Assembly (NCBI GenBank): GCA_000711775.1
Contig: ARYC01019439.1
Location: 1 to 64,000, forward strand
Length of the DNA stretch: 64,000 nucleotides
Reading direction: 5' to 3'
Origin: Oxytricha trifallax
Taxonomy: Eukaryota > Ciliophora > Spirotrichea > Sporadotrichida > Oxytrichidae
Shown: positions 11,401 to 25,290 of the stretch, piece after piece
Position numbering within the stretch: position 1 is the stretch's first letter
How the letters are laid out: every line of letters starts with the position of its first letter
Position numbers and translations under genes: made by a program
The notes under the pieces: generated by a model
What the model was told of the DNA's origin: nothing
Seen by the model: the letters and a program-made list of their open reading frames with translations, nothing else
The model's database searches: none

Positions 11401-13690
11401 CTCAGTAACCTCAAATTTACAATTACTACATAATAGAAAGAAAAAGAATTCTCTGGGAGTGATGACAGCTAAATATTAAAGTCAATAAAAAAAAGGGGAA
11501 ATATAAATTGTGCTTCACAGAAAAGAAAATTGTAATATTACCTAAGTATTGGTTAACAACTCCAGATTTTAATGGTTAGTATAGAAAAAGAATAGAAAAT
11601 TGAATAGGGAGATTTCCAAAGCAGCTGTGAAAATTCATTACTGCAATTTAATGATTAACCTACAAATATATTTTGATTTTACTATTATTAAAGATAATAT
11701 GAGTTAATTTTTAAGTTTTAACAATTTTTTTCACTTCAAAAAATTTACTTTATAATATTTATTTAGCGAAACTCAAAAGAATCTGGCCTTTATTCTAGGA
11801 GGCACTACTCAACATTACCCACAAAGCAAGCTAACTCCTCTTAATTTAAGATAAATTTATTAGAATAAATCACCCAAAATTAAAGTAGAGTCAGCATGCT
11901 CTATAGTATAGTATAATAGTGGCGTGCTTCAAATATTGTAGGAAATCATTTGATTTTTTGGAAGAAGAAATATTAAAAATTAAATAAATTAAAATTAAAA
12001 TTCTTGGGATAACTTTGTCCAAACCTAGACAAAATAGTGCTTGTCCGATAAGCAATTAGAAGTTAGTGGGCTTAATTATTTACGGCATGATTTTTTTGCA
12101 TCCATAGAGCGAGATAAATTGACTTGAATTTGGTTGATTTGTTAGTTTATTTGGATGCTAAATTAAAATCGATTTATCACTTTTTGTGGATGAGATAAAA
12201 TAATTCCACAAATTAAAAGTTCAGCTTAATTTGAGCTTTCAATTAAAACAAGCATAATGTTATTTAAATTTCAGCAAGATTAACTGCCACTATTTTGACT
12301 GTTAATAAATTTAATATTTCTAATATATTTTATTAACTTAATTAGTATTTCTTACAAGTTTAGTATGAATAGGAATTTTAAGTTTTTGTATTCTTAAAGT
12401 TAATGAATTGTGGATTAAAATAATGATTTATTATGATGTATATTATATTGAAAACAATAATTAATACAAAAGTTTTTTTAAGATAAATATTCATTGATTA
12501 ATATTCAGTTTGATTATTTGTTTGTAAATCTTTTTAATGAAAATTTATTGAGGAAAAACTGAAATTAAAGATATGCTCTGCTCTCATTTAACTTTTCTAC
12601 TTTGAAGCATAATTATTTCCATTTCATTTTTATTTTTTTTATATATTCACTGCCAATTCCAATTAAAATATAAATTGATTCAATAGATTTGTTTTGAAAA
12701 ACTAATTTGAATATTTTTAACATTAAGTCTTCGAAAATTTGGAACAAATTATCTTTATATTTAATTAAAAGTTTAGGTAATTAAGTTAAAACATTCGTTA
12801 ATTTATTTATCAACATAAAATGAGGAAGGTTATTAAAATATTTATAGGTAAGAACTTATTATTCACACAAAAGGTAAACTTGCTTAAAAATGTTATCATC
12901 GAATTATTTACTTAAAACTCTTTTTTTAAAAAGATATTTAATGTTAATAAGGGTCATTAAACGTTAATCAACAATCCTTATTAGGCTATAGCTACAATTT
13001 TATTATCATATAATATATTGCTTTTTTAAATATTTAAATATTTTATTATTAAGACTTTTGGAGAAATTGCCACATAATACATGAGCCTATAATATTAAGT
13101 ATAAAATAAAAATCAATGCAATATAAAATGGTTTATTAAAAGAATAGAAAAAATCTTATATAAATATATATTATGAGTTCAAATTTTATAATGAATATAT
13201 GTATATATATATAAATAACATTAAATGAGATTTATTTTTATTAAAAGTATTAAATTCTATGATATTAATATTTATATTTTTTTAATAATGTGGATTATTT
13301 AATATTGACAGATAACACTTAATGTTTTTATTTTAAAAATTCAATTCTATTAATATCGATAAAAACCTAATAAATAAAAGTTTTTATCATTTATATTTAT
13401 TGTTTCCATTTTTTACAAGTATTTATAATAAAACTTAACTTAAATAAATAATGAAAAAAAAAATTTAAATTATCCATATATTAATTATTTTCTATTTTAT
13501 TATGCTATCAAATATTTATGCTTATATTTCTGTAAATAGATGAAAATTTAAATAACAATTTTAAGATAAAAGAATGTAAAAATTTGAAAGAAAAAATATT
13601 AAAATACAATAGAATAAGTTTTACGTTTTATTTAAAATAAATTTTACATTATTGATACTTCTATTCTTTTTAATGCATGTTTTGATCAAA
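8413..13690. other. Long AT-rich germline-limited stretch
   Basis: About 5 kb of very AT-rich DNA with no protein-like frame of note on either strand. 12040-12260 is a degraded relative of the family-1 foldback element: GCATCCATAGAGCGAGATAA, then an inverted match ending AAAGTTCAGCTTAATTTGAG. A frame at 11765-12000 is open in ciliate code but not compelling given how rare TGA is here. Confidence 0.5.
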
Positions 13691-15145
13691 TAATCAGTAT
13701 GTTTTGCAGCACTGTGTACAAATTCTACATTTTCTACTAATACTCAATCAACTTCCTGCTGTTGCCCTTGCTTAGTCGTCTGTTCTGTCTGTCTTTAATA
13801 AAGAAGACTGTATAACAAGCTATCCACTCAACATTTATTTTCTGATTGACTATTAATAACAATAAGCTTACAAAAATCAAAAATTTGTGCATTTTCTTGA
13901 TGAAATGATTTTATTTTAAAATCAAAAAAAATCCTAATTTATCTCTGGGAACATGAATATCACTTGCATGGGCAGCTGACTTTACCTATAAAGGTTTCGG
14001 CATCTTGGCTACTCTTGCAGAATAGATGTGGCTTTTTACAGGTCTCTCTAAGATATTCTAGAATTCTGAAATAATGCTGTTCTGGTAACAAAAATCAAAA
14101 TCCTAGCTGATGATATAATGACTTAGTTGTTTATCTTGTCATTTTATGAGTTTCAGTGTTCAATCGAAGCCTAAAGTGAAAATATGAAATAGGGTACAGT
14201 AGTGACATCATTCGATTCTGAGAATGAAATAAGTGGAGATCTTATGTTTGGTTAGGTTAAGTGTTTCCTAAGTGGAGAGAAGTGATCATCTTTGTTTCAT
14301 AAATGACTTTTATGCCATTAACTCAGGTTCCTTTCATATGTCATCTCGTTGTATCTTGAGCTATAATCTACATTATTCTTGCTAATGGATGCTTTTCACT
14401 ACTGCCTATGCTGATTTACATTTATGATAGTTCTATTTTCTTATCGATTCAATAATATCATTTTAAAGATTTCCTATTAATTAGTTCAGAATTACGACAA
14501 AGATTAAAGAACTTCGATTAGAAGGCAAAGGATTCTTGGAGCATACCATAACTGACTCTAGATTCACTCATTACTCTAATAATGAATTTCTCTACTATTC
14601 TGTCACTTTTATCTTCAGTATGACTTATTGGTGTCAAATATAACTTCAGCAGTACTAATTGTTTGGAAGTTGAGTAATGCTTAGCCGTTAGTGATAACAC
14701 GAATTTGTATTATTATTTCGTTTTATGGTTATTAGGTTATAATTGACGGTTATAAATCATAAGTAGTAACAAATAGAGATGCTCCTTTATTTCATTTTAG
14801 TGAGGGCCAATAAAAATCCCAAAATTACCGATTTAAAAAATCAAATATTTTCATGCACAATAGCTCATGCCAGAGAGATGAAAAATAAAATTCGGGTCTT
14901 CAGGAGTTATAGCACAACAAAGAGGTAATTGCGATGTTAATTGTCACAATTGGCCTACATTAAATGCATTATTTGTTTTTGTCTAAAATTGCATCTTCCT
15001 ATATTCAAAGTTGTTTTGTACTTGCAATTCAGTAATTTTGAAGAGACTTTTTCATTGGAAAATATTCATGAACTGCTTAAAGAAGAATTAAATTTCAGAG
15101 GAAATTTAGGCACCACTAGCCCATTAATATCGGATTTTCTATAAT
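13690..15145. other. Less AT-rich patch, possibly coding, unresolved
   Basis: Base composition rises relative to flanks and several frames look protein-like. On the minus strand, 13820-13690 gives TEQTTKQGQQQEVD, a TGA, then ENVEFVHSAAKHTDYL. Also on the minus strand, 14700-14460 gives LTAKHYSTSKQLVLLKLY through SYGMLQESFAF. On the plus strand, 15030-15141 gives FEETFSLENIHELLKEELNF then GNLGTTSPLISDFL. They could be MDSs of one or more unknown genes. Families and joins were not identified. Confidence 0.3.
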
Positions 15146-15701
15146 CTAATAAAGTTTAATTATATTATGTTAATTAAAATAGAATTAAGTATTTTTGGTA
15201 AACGAAATTTTTATTATAAATAAAATATTAATTATGATTTAGACTAACAATTGATTATTGGCTAATATATATGATAATTTAAGAATATATAATACCTAAA
15301 AATTGATTTATATTTTAATTAATTTTTTATAATCATCTTAATCCAATACAAATTATATTTTTATATGATTTTAATTATTCAAACGTTACATTACAATATT
15401 CTTTCAAAATAGATATTTTACAAAAATTATATAATATAAATTTAAATATAACCCCTAAATCTTTTTAATAAGTAAAAGATTTTAATGCTAGAATTGAAAT
15501 TGCAGAAATTTTAGAAATATAAATCTGAATTTTAACTTTGAAAGTATTTATTAATAATTTATATAATTATATTTTAATTTTTATAAAAATGTAGATTAAG
15601 GAACATCTATAATAATTAAAAATAAACTTATCTTACATTTAATTGTAATTAATATTAACTACGATGGAAAATTTTAATTAAAAAAAGAATTTAATTATAT
15701 C

Positions 15702-16319
15702 GGGTGGGGTGATATCTTAAACTAAGCTGCAGTATCTGAACCTAATGCATTTTATAATAGTTTTAATATGTTTGCATACATGCTTCTAGTCAATTTAGGG
15801 TCGGAAAACACGAATAATAATTATCTGAAAACGAGGGATTACTCTAAAGGGTAGAAAAATTACAATGAGTATCTGTTTTATTATAAAATTACACATAATT
15901 TTTATCCTTTTTTCACATGTTTTTTTATTCAATTTTTTTATTTTAAACTATAGAACAAACACAAGTCGTTGTGAATAATATATCTTGCTATGAGTTATAT
16001 AATGACTCTTTACATTTATGCTAGAATATTATACTGATGGAATTTCAATTTCTTGATTGGTGTTATTTCCAACGACTCGTGTATGTTCTATAGTTTAAAA
16101 TAAAAAAATTGAATAAAAAAACATGTGAAAAAAGGATAAAAATTATGTGTAATTTTATAATAAAACAGATACTCATTGTAATTTTTCTACCCTTTAGAGT
16201 AATCCCTCGTTTTCAGATAATTATTATTCGTGTTTTCCGACCCTAAATTGACTAGAAGCATGTATGCAAACATATTAAAACTATTATAAAATGCATTAGG
16301 TTCAGATATCGTCCCCCCC
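15702..16319. mobile_element. Palindromic element with G-rich ends, family 2 copy 1
   Basis: Two ~280-bp arms are inverted copies around a centre near 16005. The arms share ATCTGAACCTAATGCATTTT, GGGTCGGAAAACACGAATAA, AAAACGAGGGATTACTCTAA and AAAACATGTGAAAAAAGGA. The left end is GGGTGGGGTGATATCT and the right end is AGATATCGTCCCCCCC. The left arm carries ~20 extra bases (CTTAAACTAAGCTGCAGTAT) lacking on the right. No coding sequence is present. Confidence 0.85.
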
Positions 16320-17960
16320 ATTTTATCTTATTCGTGTTTTCTTTTATTTTAAATTAATAAATTATTTGCTAAAAACTTAATAATTAATGCCATGTTCTTA
16401 ATCAATAATGTCTCAAAGCATCCCATTCCGTTATCTAAAGTGGACATCATTGGAAACTAATAATTAAATTAAAAAATATAGTCAGTAATTTTAGGTAAGT
16501 AAAAATTCTAGAGATCATATATTGATCATTATGAATTAGTGAGCTATAATAATTAAATCTTTTTTTTAAACCTAATTTTAGTTGTAGATATTAGATGTTT
16601 AATTAATCTATAGGGTCTGCTAGTTGACTGGCGAGTCTGCACTGCAAGTATTCGGTGGTTCTTGAATATTATTTACGATTTTGTTTGTAGAGATTTTAAC
16701 ATTATATAAAGTAAATGATGATTGTAAAAATTACTTTAATTTTGAATTAAAGCTTATATAAGTTAAAACAATAATCATATACTCTTAATTTTCTTAATCA
16801 TATTGTTTATTTAACTAACATTATTTGCTCATATTTTCAACCATCTGCAAATTTATAAACGTGCCGTCGGTTGCTGCTAAAATTTAAATTTTAAATAGCC
16901 TTTTATGATTTAAATATTAAACTATTACCAAAATTCAATAATAATAAACTAAGTTCAGGATTCATAATTCCTAACAGTTATTTAAAATACTTAAGGAAGT
17001 ATAATAATCTATAAAGAATTGTTAATAATATATAAATTTAGTTTATAATAATAATTTCCTGGAATATTATTTTTTAAAATATAATTACTATAGAAATACA
17101 TAATCTGTAAAGATTATTATAGATCCTTAAGATTTTTAGGAATTTATTAGGATTATGTAATCCTTAATTTACATAATTATTTTAAAAAAGTAATAACACT
17201 TTGTGTATCATTTTATTATTTAAACTGAATAAATATGAAAAACGCAGAAACCGTCAACACTTTTCGAAAATTGCCGAAGGTTAAAAAATAAAGCTAATCT
17301 TATAATAAATTATTGTTTAAAACATATATTATACAAGATCTCATAACTTAAAATTTATCAAAATGTAACTCTAAATATAAATAATAATAACTATTAAAAA
17401 CGTCATGTTTTTTTATATATTGATATTGACAATATAAAGATCTTGCTAAATCAGTTCAAGACATCTTTTACTTCGTCATGAGTCTCCTTTCTGCAGTCTG
17501 ACTTAGTTGGTCTGCTTTCTGCTTATATTGTGTGTTCCAGTTCACCTGTGCCAATGATGAATTGCTACTTTTCACTTTAGTCTCAGTCCGACTTCAAACA
17601 AGAAGAAACTTTTTACTTCCGAACCAACTTTGCGTCTTGTGCAATATAGTAGATAGGCTTGTCAGAGAGGATCATGGACCTTGCTCCTCACCACATAAGC
17701 TCCTGAACTTTTTAGAGATGTTCCATATTCCCTCATGTCTAACTAGTTAATAATAAATTTTATAAGTTAATTCAAATTTTTGAAAATTTCTTTAAATACC
17801 TAATAAAATTAATTGTATAACATTACCCATATTCACTATAACTATTTTTATAAACATTAATTATGATTTTATTTGATAATTACCTTGAATATTTATTTAG
17901 TAAATGAATAATTATATAATTATTCATGAAGAAGATAATACATTTGCTGTTTCCTTTTTT
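16320..17960. other. AT-rich spacer between two family-2 palindromes
   Basis: No gene is supported. 17450-17750 is less AT-rich (a plus frame begins MFQFTCANDELLLFTLVSVR) and could be a small coding piece, but no family or pointer was recognised. Confidence 0.4.
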
Positions 17961-18604
17961 GGGGGGGGGGGCGATATCTGAACCTATGCTGAAGTATCTG
18001 AACCTAATGTGTTTTACAATAGTTTAAAAATGTTTCCATACATGCTTCTGGTCAATTTAGGGTCGGAGGACACGAATAAACATCTTATGATAACGAGGGA
18101 TCACTCTAAAGGGTAGAAAAGTTGCAATGATTATCTGTTTTATTATAAAATTTACATAATTTTCATTTTTTGTCACATGTTTTTTATTCATTTTTTAAAA
18201 ATTTTAAACTATATAGCATGCACGAGTAGTTGTAGAAGACATATTTTGATATGATTTGTATACTTACTCATTGCATTTGCTAGAATATCAGTACAGATTG
18301 AAATTTCATTATCTTGATTGCTGTCTTCTACAACAACTCGTGCATGCTGTATAGTTTAAAATTTTTAAAAAATGAATAAAAAAACATGTGACAAAAAAAT
18401 GAAAATTATGTAAGTTTTATAATAAAACAGATAATCATTGCAACTTTTATTGCCCTTTAGAGTGATCCCTCGTTATCATAAGATGCTTATTCGTGTCCTC
18501 CGACCCTAAATTAACCAGAAGCATGTATGGAAACATATTTAAACTATTGTAAAACACATTAGGTTCAGATACTTCAGCATAGGTTCAGATATCACCCCCC
18601 CCCT
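17961..18604. mobile_element. Palindromic element with G-tract ends, family 2 copy 2
   Basis: It has the same arm words as the copy at 15702 (GGGTCGGAGGACACGAATAA, GAGGGATCACTCTAAAGGGT, AACATGTGACAAAAAA). The ends are runs of 11-12 G at the left and 10 C at the right, then GATATCTGAACCTATGCTGA on both arms. The inner arms contain AGCATGCACGAGTAGTTGTA and its inverse. T-runs flank both ends, so any target duplication is ambiguous. No coding capacity. Confidence 0.85.
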
Positions 18605-20532
18605 TTTTTTAATGTTTTAATTTAATTCAATAAAAATAATATTTTATTAAAAATAAAAAATGATATTTGCAAATAAATTACTTTTTATGTTTTTTGAATT
18701 ATTAGAGGATAAATTTCACAAAGATAAATTGCGATAAAATTCTTTCAATAAAATAAAAATAAAATTCAAAATTTTAAGTGTAACTCTTGTGATATGATTT
18801 ATTTAATTAATGTTGATTTATAATTATTTATTTCTTTTAATAATTTTAAATGTTTTTTAGGTAAAGCAACATAAATTATTATTAAAATAACCTTAATTAC
18901 AAATAAAGCACCACAAATACTATAAATGGAAACTTATTCCTCAAAACAAGAAGTTTTTTATAAATAATTTGAATTTTTTTATTAACTTAACCATTTGCTT
19001 AGCGAAAACAGTTAAGATGCAATATTTTTAATCAATAAAATCTCAAAGCATCCTATTCCTTTAATTAAAGTAGATAAAACTCCATTATTATAATTGTTGT
19101 AAGAAATATTAAGTTTCCAACAACAACAAAAAATATTTTGTTAATAATTTAATCGGGATATGATTACCTCAATAATTAATCTGAATATGATTAACTTAAT
19201 AATTAATCTTTATAAGCATCATTGATACAATCAAATTTAAAATTACCATTTTTTATTATTACTACTAAGAATCATATTTTATATTTAAAAAAAAATAAAT
19301 ATTTTTTCATAAATTTTTTCAGATTAAAATCTTAATGAAGATTTATTTTTAGTATTTTTTTAATATTTCCACTTATATGAATTACTTGAATATGTAAAAC
19401 TTTGAAATTATTTCTTTACTATTTCATTTTGTGTATAATAACAATTCATTAATAATAGATAAATATACTTATAAAGTTTATAATTCCATATAAATTTATA
19501 AAGGTGTTTTACAACAAATAACAATAATTTGCGGTATACATTTAAATGTCAAACTTACAAAATATATAATCATAAAAGAGTTCAAATCTCTAAATTTTTT
19601 ATATTTTAATAAATTAATATTATTTCAATATTATTATTATCTTTTAATTCTATTTAATTTTGTAAATTACGATTTATTTTCAAATTTATAATCATTGGGT
19701 TTTATCATTGGAAATAAAATAAAATATTTTAAATGTGGTATAGTAGCTAGCTTCATTTGAAATGAGACAACATTACATTAACAATGAAGATTTATTATCA
19801 TTAAATATTTAATTAGATTTCCCCATTGAAACTATTTACCTTTTTCCAGTTAAAATAAAAGATTTTAAGAAATTTATTAAATTAAATATATTACTTTAAA
19901 AACACATTTTACTAATTTCTCTTAAATTATCAACAAATTCTTTGAAAGTATTAATAATTAAACTAAATGTTTTACAGTCGATGTTGATTCTGTTTTTACA
20001 AATCTTGAGATAGAATTCACTCTTTAAGATGGGTCAAAGAAATAGCTTGTCACTTAATAAAATAATAGATTATTGAGTGTGTTTTGTAAAAAACTAAGCA
20101 TATAATTTATACATAATTTTTCATAGTTGTGATGAAAATATTTAATGTATTAAATATCAATTTAATTAATTTTACGTTAATAAAATTGAAGGAGCGAAAT
20201 GAAGTAATTAATTTGACACTTCATTTGATGCATTTAATATAAATTATCTATAATTTGATATTATGTTTATGTCAAAAGAGTATTAGTTTTTAAGTCATTT
20301 AAAATATTTTTTATATTTTCTTAATATGATTAGATTTTATATTAAAATTTTGATGATTTAATTATCTTTTATTCGTAAGTATCTAAAATATATCTAATTG
20401 ACTTTTAATATTAATTTCAAATTATTAGAATTATAAAGAAAGACAAATTTAATTATTTTGCATATAATATTTACATATTAATTTGGATTTCATTTATTTT
20501 TTGAATGAAATATAAATTTATTAACTCGAGTT
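18605..20532. other. AT-rich germline-limited DNA
   Basis: Nothing protein-like was recognised. It is probably upstream intergenic DNA or an IES of the second vWA gene. Confidence 0.5.
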
Positions 20533-20663
20533 GATTTGAGACAAGTTGTTGAAGAGTAATATGAAAAAGCTATCGCGACTGGTAAGACAGCAGTTGTGGG
20601 TTCATTCACAAAAACACAGAAAGACATGGTCAGAGTAGCAATTGGAAACTTCCCTCCTAACTC
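20533..20663 (+). CDS. vWA gene 2, N-terminal VIT-like MDS
   Basis: The plus strand reads LRQVVEEQYEKAIATGKTAV then VGSFTKTQKDMVRVAIGNFP, with one TAA Gln. The pattern YEKAIATGKTAV followed by D-M-V-R-V-x-I-G-N matches the N-terminal VIT-like region of ciliate vWA proteins (recognised by pattern, not by search). It is followed by AT-rich sequence. The same gene seems to continue at 21049, 30615 and 31198 on the same strand. Confidence 0.6.
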
Positions 20664-21048
20664 AATATATAATAATAATTAAATAAATTCTCATCAGCAG
20701 TAGTCAAATGTTTTTTTCATCAGAAACTAGACATAGAAGATATTAGTTATTGCTTAAGATTTATTATTATTATTTTTTTTTAAGACTACCAATATAAATC
20801 CATAAAACATTCTTTTAAAAATACTTATAATAAGTAATTAAATTTCTATAATCTTAATTGTTATAATCTCTTAAATTTTAAACTTCTCTATCCCACTCTT
20901 ACAATTAAGTTTTAAATGAGTTATGTACCTAAATATATGGGAGATATATAGAAGTATATTAAGAATTATTTATACAATATTATTTTTGGAAACCTTTTCA
21001 ATTTTAAATAATTAAAAGATCTTCATATTAATATAATTTCATATTGAC

Positions 21049-21321
21049 ACTGGTGTGATGTACAATGGACAATAATCTACTAAATCACTCCCATTATCAG
21101 AAGGATAAAAATCTCAAAACTTTAAAAATATCATGGAGATAGCTGATTATCCTATGATAGATATCACTTCAGACAACTCTCCTTACCTCTGGAATCTTAA
21201 TCTTAATATTCAAATGACTGGGGAAATTGAAAGAATTTCATCCAGAAATTAAGAAATAAAAATCTTAAATGTCTCCAATAATGGATTTGGATCGTCAGCT
21301 TAAGTTACTCTTGGCGATGCA
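21049..21321 (+). CDS. vWA gene 2, second VIT-like MDS
   Basis: A frame of 91 codons has no TGA and several TAA Gln. It starts TGVMYNGQQSTKSLPLSEG and includes EIADYPMIDITSDNSPYLWN, LNLNIQMTGEIERISS and FGSSAQVTLGDA. The alternating hydrophobic pattern suits a beta-sandwich such as a VIT domain. It is coherent with the piece at 20533 and separated from it by ~385 bp of AT-rich sequence. Downstream the frame stays open but turns Lys/Ile/Asn-rich, so the MDS end is placed near 21321 by composition only. Confidence 0.6.
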
Positions 21322-21436
21322 TTATTTTTATATAAAAATAAAATAAAATTGTTAGAAGTATAAATAATTAATATAGGATAAAGTGACAATCAATTAACCC
21401 TAAGATTTTTTATATGTATGTGAGAGAGCAATCTTC

Positions 21437-21872
21437 AAAATAAACTTTTCACAATGATTTATTGTAGTCAGCTTTTAAGGACTGCCTAATTCGAAAATGA
21501 TCAATAAAATTATAAATAAGGCATAAAAAACTTTGTTTTCCTTTTTACAACTCAATTAATAAAATCTAATGGATTTTTAGGAGCTAAAGAATTCTTTTAT
21601 TTTAAAATTAAATTTACATCATTATCTAGCTATTTATTATTACAATACCAATTAAAATTACCATTTATCTTATCTTTATATATCATTTTAAATTAAAAGA
21701 ATTATTTATTGCCTGAAAATTCATTAGATTGTATCAATTAAGTTATAAAAAAGGAAAACATAATTTTTTATGCCTTTTTTCTTATTTTATTGATAGATTT
21801 TTGGCTTAGACAGTCAATTTTTCAGAACTATAAAGCTAACTACAATAAATCCTTGAGAAAATTTTATTTAAA
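21437..21872. repeat. Decayed inverted repeat
   Basis: 21440-21545 (ATTTATTGTAGTCAGCTTTT, GGCATAAAAAACTTTGTTTT) is matched imperfectly in inverse by 21718-21872 (GGAAAACATAATTTTTTATG, AAGCTAACTACAATAAAT). It is probably an old foldback element in an IES of vWA gene 2. Confidence 0.5.
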
Positions 21873-22219
21873 AGATTGTAAATTGTTAAATAATACACCA
21901 CCAAAATTTGCCTTACGGGTGAATGTTTGTACATTAGCATAAATTCATTATTTAATTGGGAGTAAAGTAATAATTAGAACATTTAGAAAATCCGCTTATT
22001 TAAAATAATTTCTCTAAAAATATAAAGGCAGTAAAAATGTTTATCTAGAAATGATTTGATGCCTTACTTCTTAATTTCCTTAGAATTAAACCAAAATGGC
22101 AAATACTTTAAAATCCAAAAGAACTTAAATTCTTAACTGAGATGATTCTCACTAAAATTTTATCACACTATTGTTTAAGGTAAATAAGTTCTTTGATATT
22201 AAAGTTTTAAAAAAATATT

Positions 22220-22806
22220 GGCTATGGGATCAAACACGCCCCCCCCCATAATGTATATTTTTCTTTTTGTAGTCTGATAGAGTTTTTAACGCTGAGCAAT
22301 AGTAGCTAATAAACTACGAGTGTGCGATCAATAGTTTTCGAGATATAGCCAATATAAGTTCACATTTTATATATAAAATTATAGTAAAAATTATTAAAAT
22401 TTCCAATTTTTCATAAAAATTTATTTTTTCTTAAAATAGAGGATTTAATGAAAATTTAAAGAATTTATTAAATTTATCAAAATAATGTCATAATAAATTA
22501 TTTACACTATTTTTTTAATAAAATTAAAGTGCAAATAATTTATTATGATATTATTTTGATAAATTTAATAAATTCTTTAAATTTTCATTAAATCCTCTAT
22601 TTTAAGAAAAAATAAATTTTTATGAAAAATTGGAAATTTTTTAATAATTTTATATATAAAATGTGAACTTATATGGGCCATATCTCGAAAACTATTGATT
22701 GCACACTGGTAGTTTATTAGCTACTATTGCTCAGCGTTAAAAACTCTATCAGACTACAAAAAGAAAAATATACATTATGGGGGGGGGCGTGTTTGATCCC
22801 ATAGCC
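22220..22806. mobile_element. 587-bp palindromic element with 8-bp target duplication, family 3
   Basis: The ends are GGCTATGGGATCAAACACG and its inverse, followed inward by a 7-9 base C or G run and then ATAATGTATATTTTTCTTTT. Arms of ~285 bp are nearly perfect inverted copies around ~22513. AAAATATT abuts both sides (22212-22219 and 22807-22814), an 8-bp duplication. It has no coding capacity. It lies in AT-rich DNA between segments of vWA gene 2, so it would be removed during macronuclear development. Confidence 0.85.
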
Positions 22807-22814
22807 AAAATATT

Positions 22815-24750
22815 TAATTAGATTATTTTTATAATTTTAATATTTCTAAATAGTCAAGATCAATAACTATAAGCATATTTTATATTTTACTTCAAATACT
22901 CTTTTATGCTATTTAAATTTTAATTTTATTTTTTTATTCACAAAAAAATTTACATCGTTTTAATATGCAGTTCGAAATCACATTCCAAATCAAGATTTTA
23001 TCCTCTACATCTTGTTATATTATTTTTTATCAGAGATGACACAATCAATTAACCGGTAGCAATTAAAATAAAAATAATAATAAATATATTTAATTAAGAC
23101 AAAGAACTAGTTTAATGAAAATTAATCCCATAACTATGTAATTTAAAAATTATGACTAAATTTATAAATGGTAAAATCACGAGTTTAATTTTAAGTAATT
23201 TTGGCAATTTTCTAATTTAAGGTGCGTTATATTGTTATTTTATCATAAAATTTTTGTATTTTATTTATTAAAATTTACAATAAAACTTATAGAATTTCAA
23301 GTGCTAAACTAGAAGATAAAAGATATTTGTTAATTATGGTATTTTTTTAATTAATACTCAATAATTTTTTATTATATTAGTCCTAAAATTTTACATATTA
23401 TAATTATCCTTTAACTAAAGCTCTAGAAATACTTAAGTAAAATTGTAAATTTTAATAAATAAAATATATACAAATTAATGATTTTATTAACTAAAAGCAT
23501 GTTTAAATTTGTCGCAAACTTATTATTTTTCAAGCTGTATCACCTATAGAAAGATACCAATAATATTATAAATATTTCATTCATAATTTTGAAGTCACAA
23601 ATTTGCTAAGTAGGTTGATTATTCATACTATAATTTACGAGGAAATAAGTAGGGGTTTTGAGAAGTGCACCACCCTAAATTTGAAGTTTTTTATTTTCAT
23701 AAATTTTATATAACTAATATAGTTATGCTATATAAGAGGTTCTTTAATTTTCTTAATTAGGTTATATTTTAATAGAACCTACAGTAAAAAAATGTAAATC
23801 CGCCGTTTATAAAACATTTAAATCTTATTTTTAAAACTTTAAATCTTTTACCAAAATTCATATTTTGATTGAATGACATCCTCAAAGAAATCTATTTATA
23901 ATAGGTCATTTAATTCTTATTGATTATGAGTATACCTTATATTTGTGATGTTATTACATTTTTTCCCAACTAAACTTCGAGAAATGGAATTAAATTAATT
24001 AATTATTTGTATAAAAAAAAGATATTTCACTTCCCTATTATATAAAAATTTTATATATTTACCAATAAGACTTCATTAAAGATGTTTATAATAAGCTATA
24101 ACTACAAATGTCTACTTTATTTTATAGAATAAAGTAGACATATAATTATTAAATTTTTCAAACATTTTTTGCAAAAATGCCAAGAATTCAAAAATAATAT
24201 ATAATTTCCAAAAAATGATTGATATATTAATAGATTATTTGAAAAGTAAGGATAATTATGTAATTTATAATTAATACTCTGTTTATTTTGACATGAAAGT
24301 TTTATATAATTTTAATTTATTCCTTCCTCTAATAGTATTTCTTTTAATTTATAATTATTGTTGATATTACTCTTGTTTTTTTTTCTATATCAATTTTTAA
24401 TATTTTATTTACAAATCGATTAAAATAGATATTTGGTTAATTATTGATGATTTATCTATAATCATAAATATGAAGAGAGTAGACATATAAAGATATTGAA
24501 AATTTAAAATTTAATAATGAAAAATAATAGGAATTAATGTTATTTTCAACTTAAAATAAACTGACCTAATCCAAAACATTTATTGAATTATTTTTAATAA
24601 ATACTGCACACTTAATAAATAAAAAACTTTAATTATTACTATGTAAAATTTGTATTTTAATGCTGTCTTTATTTCAATACTACCTGACATTTCTCCTCCT
24701 AAATTAAACTTTAAAATATAATAATAACTTAATTACTCCTAAGATTAGAA
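22815..24750. other. AT-rich germline-limited DNA
   Basis: No convincing coding frame. It lies between vWA gene 2 segments and is probably IES. Confidence 0.5.
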
Positions 24751-24751
24751 A

Positions 24752-24960
24752 TAGACTACTGAATAAATTGAAGCATCTTTAAGGTCAGATTGACACAGAT
24801 AAATACAATATAAATTTTAATTTAGATTCTTGACTTAAATACTAAGAACCTTAGAATGAAATTTAAATGAATTAAGATGATGAAGACGATTATTTAGAAC
24901 CAAAACTTTATGATTCAGAAAAAATTATAATATCTTCAATTATGATATTATATTTCCCCA
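24752..24960 (+). CDS. Possible MDS of vWA gene 2 or a neighbour
   Basis: The frame reads LLNKLKHLQGQIDTDKYNIN, a TGA at 24831-24833, then EPQNEIQMNQDDEDDYLEP and KLYDSEKII. The acidic second half is protein-like and uses TAA/TAG as Gln. The internal TGA argues for a junction, a small intron or decay. No domain recognised. Confidence 0.35.
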
Positions 24961-25290
24961 ACTTTTTTTTTAATTTATCTTTATGAAAGACTTTTTAATT
25001 TTTGGCTTTAAAAAGAAATAAATATATGTCTAGTATATTTTTTTACTTTCTAGCAATATTTTTAATTGCATTATATAAGTATCTTTTAAATTTAAAGATT
25101 CCCAATCCTTGTTAAACATCATTCTGTTAGCTTTTAGATATAAATTTTATTTTTATAGATTTTTAATTGAAATCAAAACCCCAAAACCCCTTAGTGAGGT
25201 TTATAAATGCTTTGATTAGTAGGGTAAAGTTGAGGTTTTATTAGTGTTAGTAGAGAAAACGCAGGTTTAATGAGTATTAGATTAATTATA

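Noticed and set aside
11765..12100. A ~110-codon open frame in ciliate code
   Set aside because: With TGA as sole stop in AT-rich DNA such frames are expected by chance; composition is not convincing.
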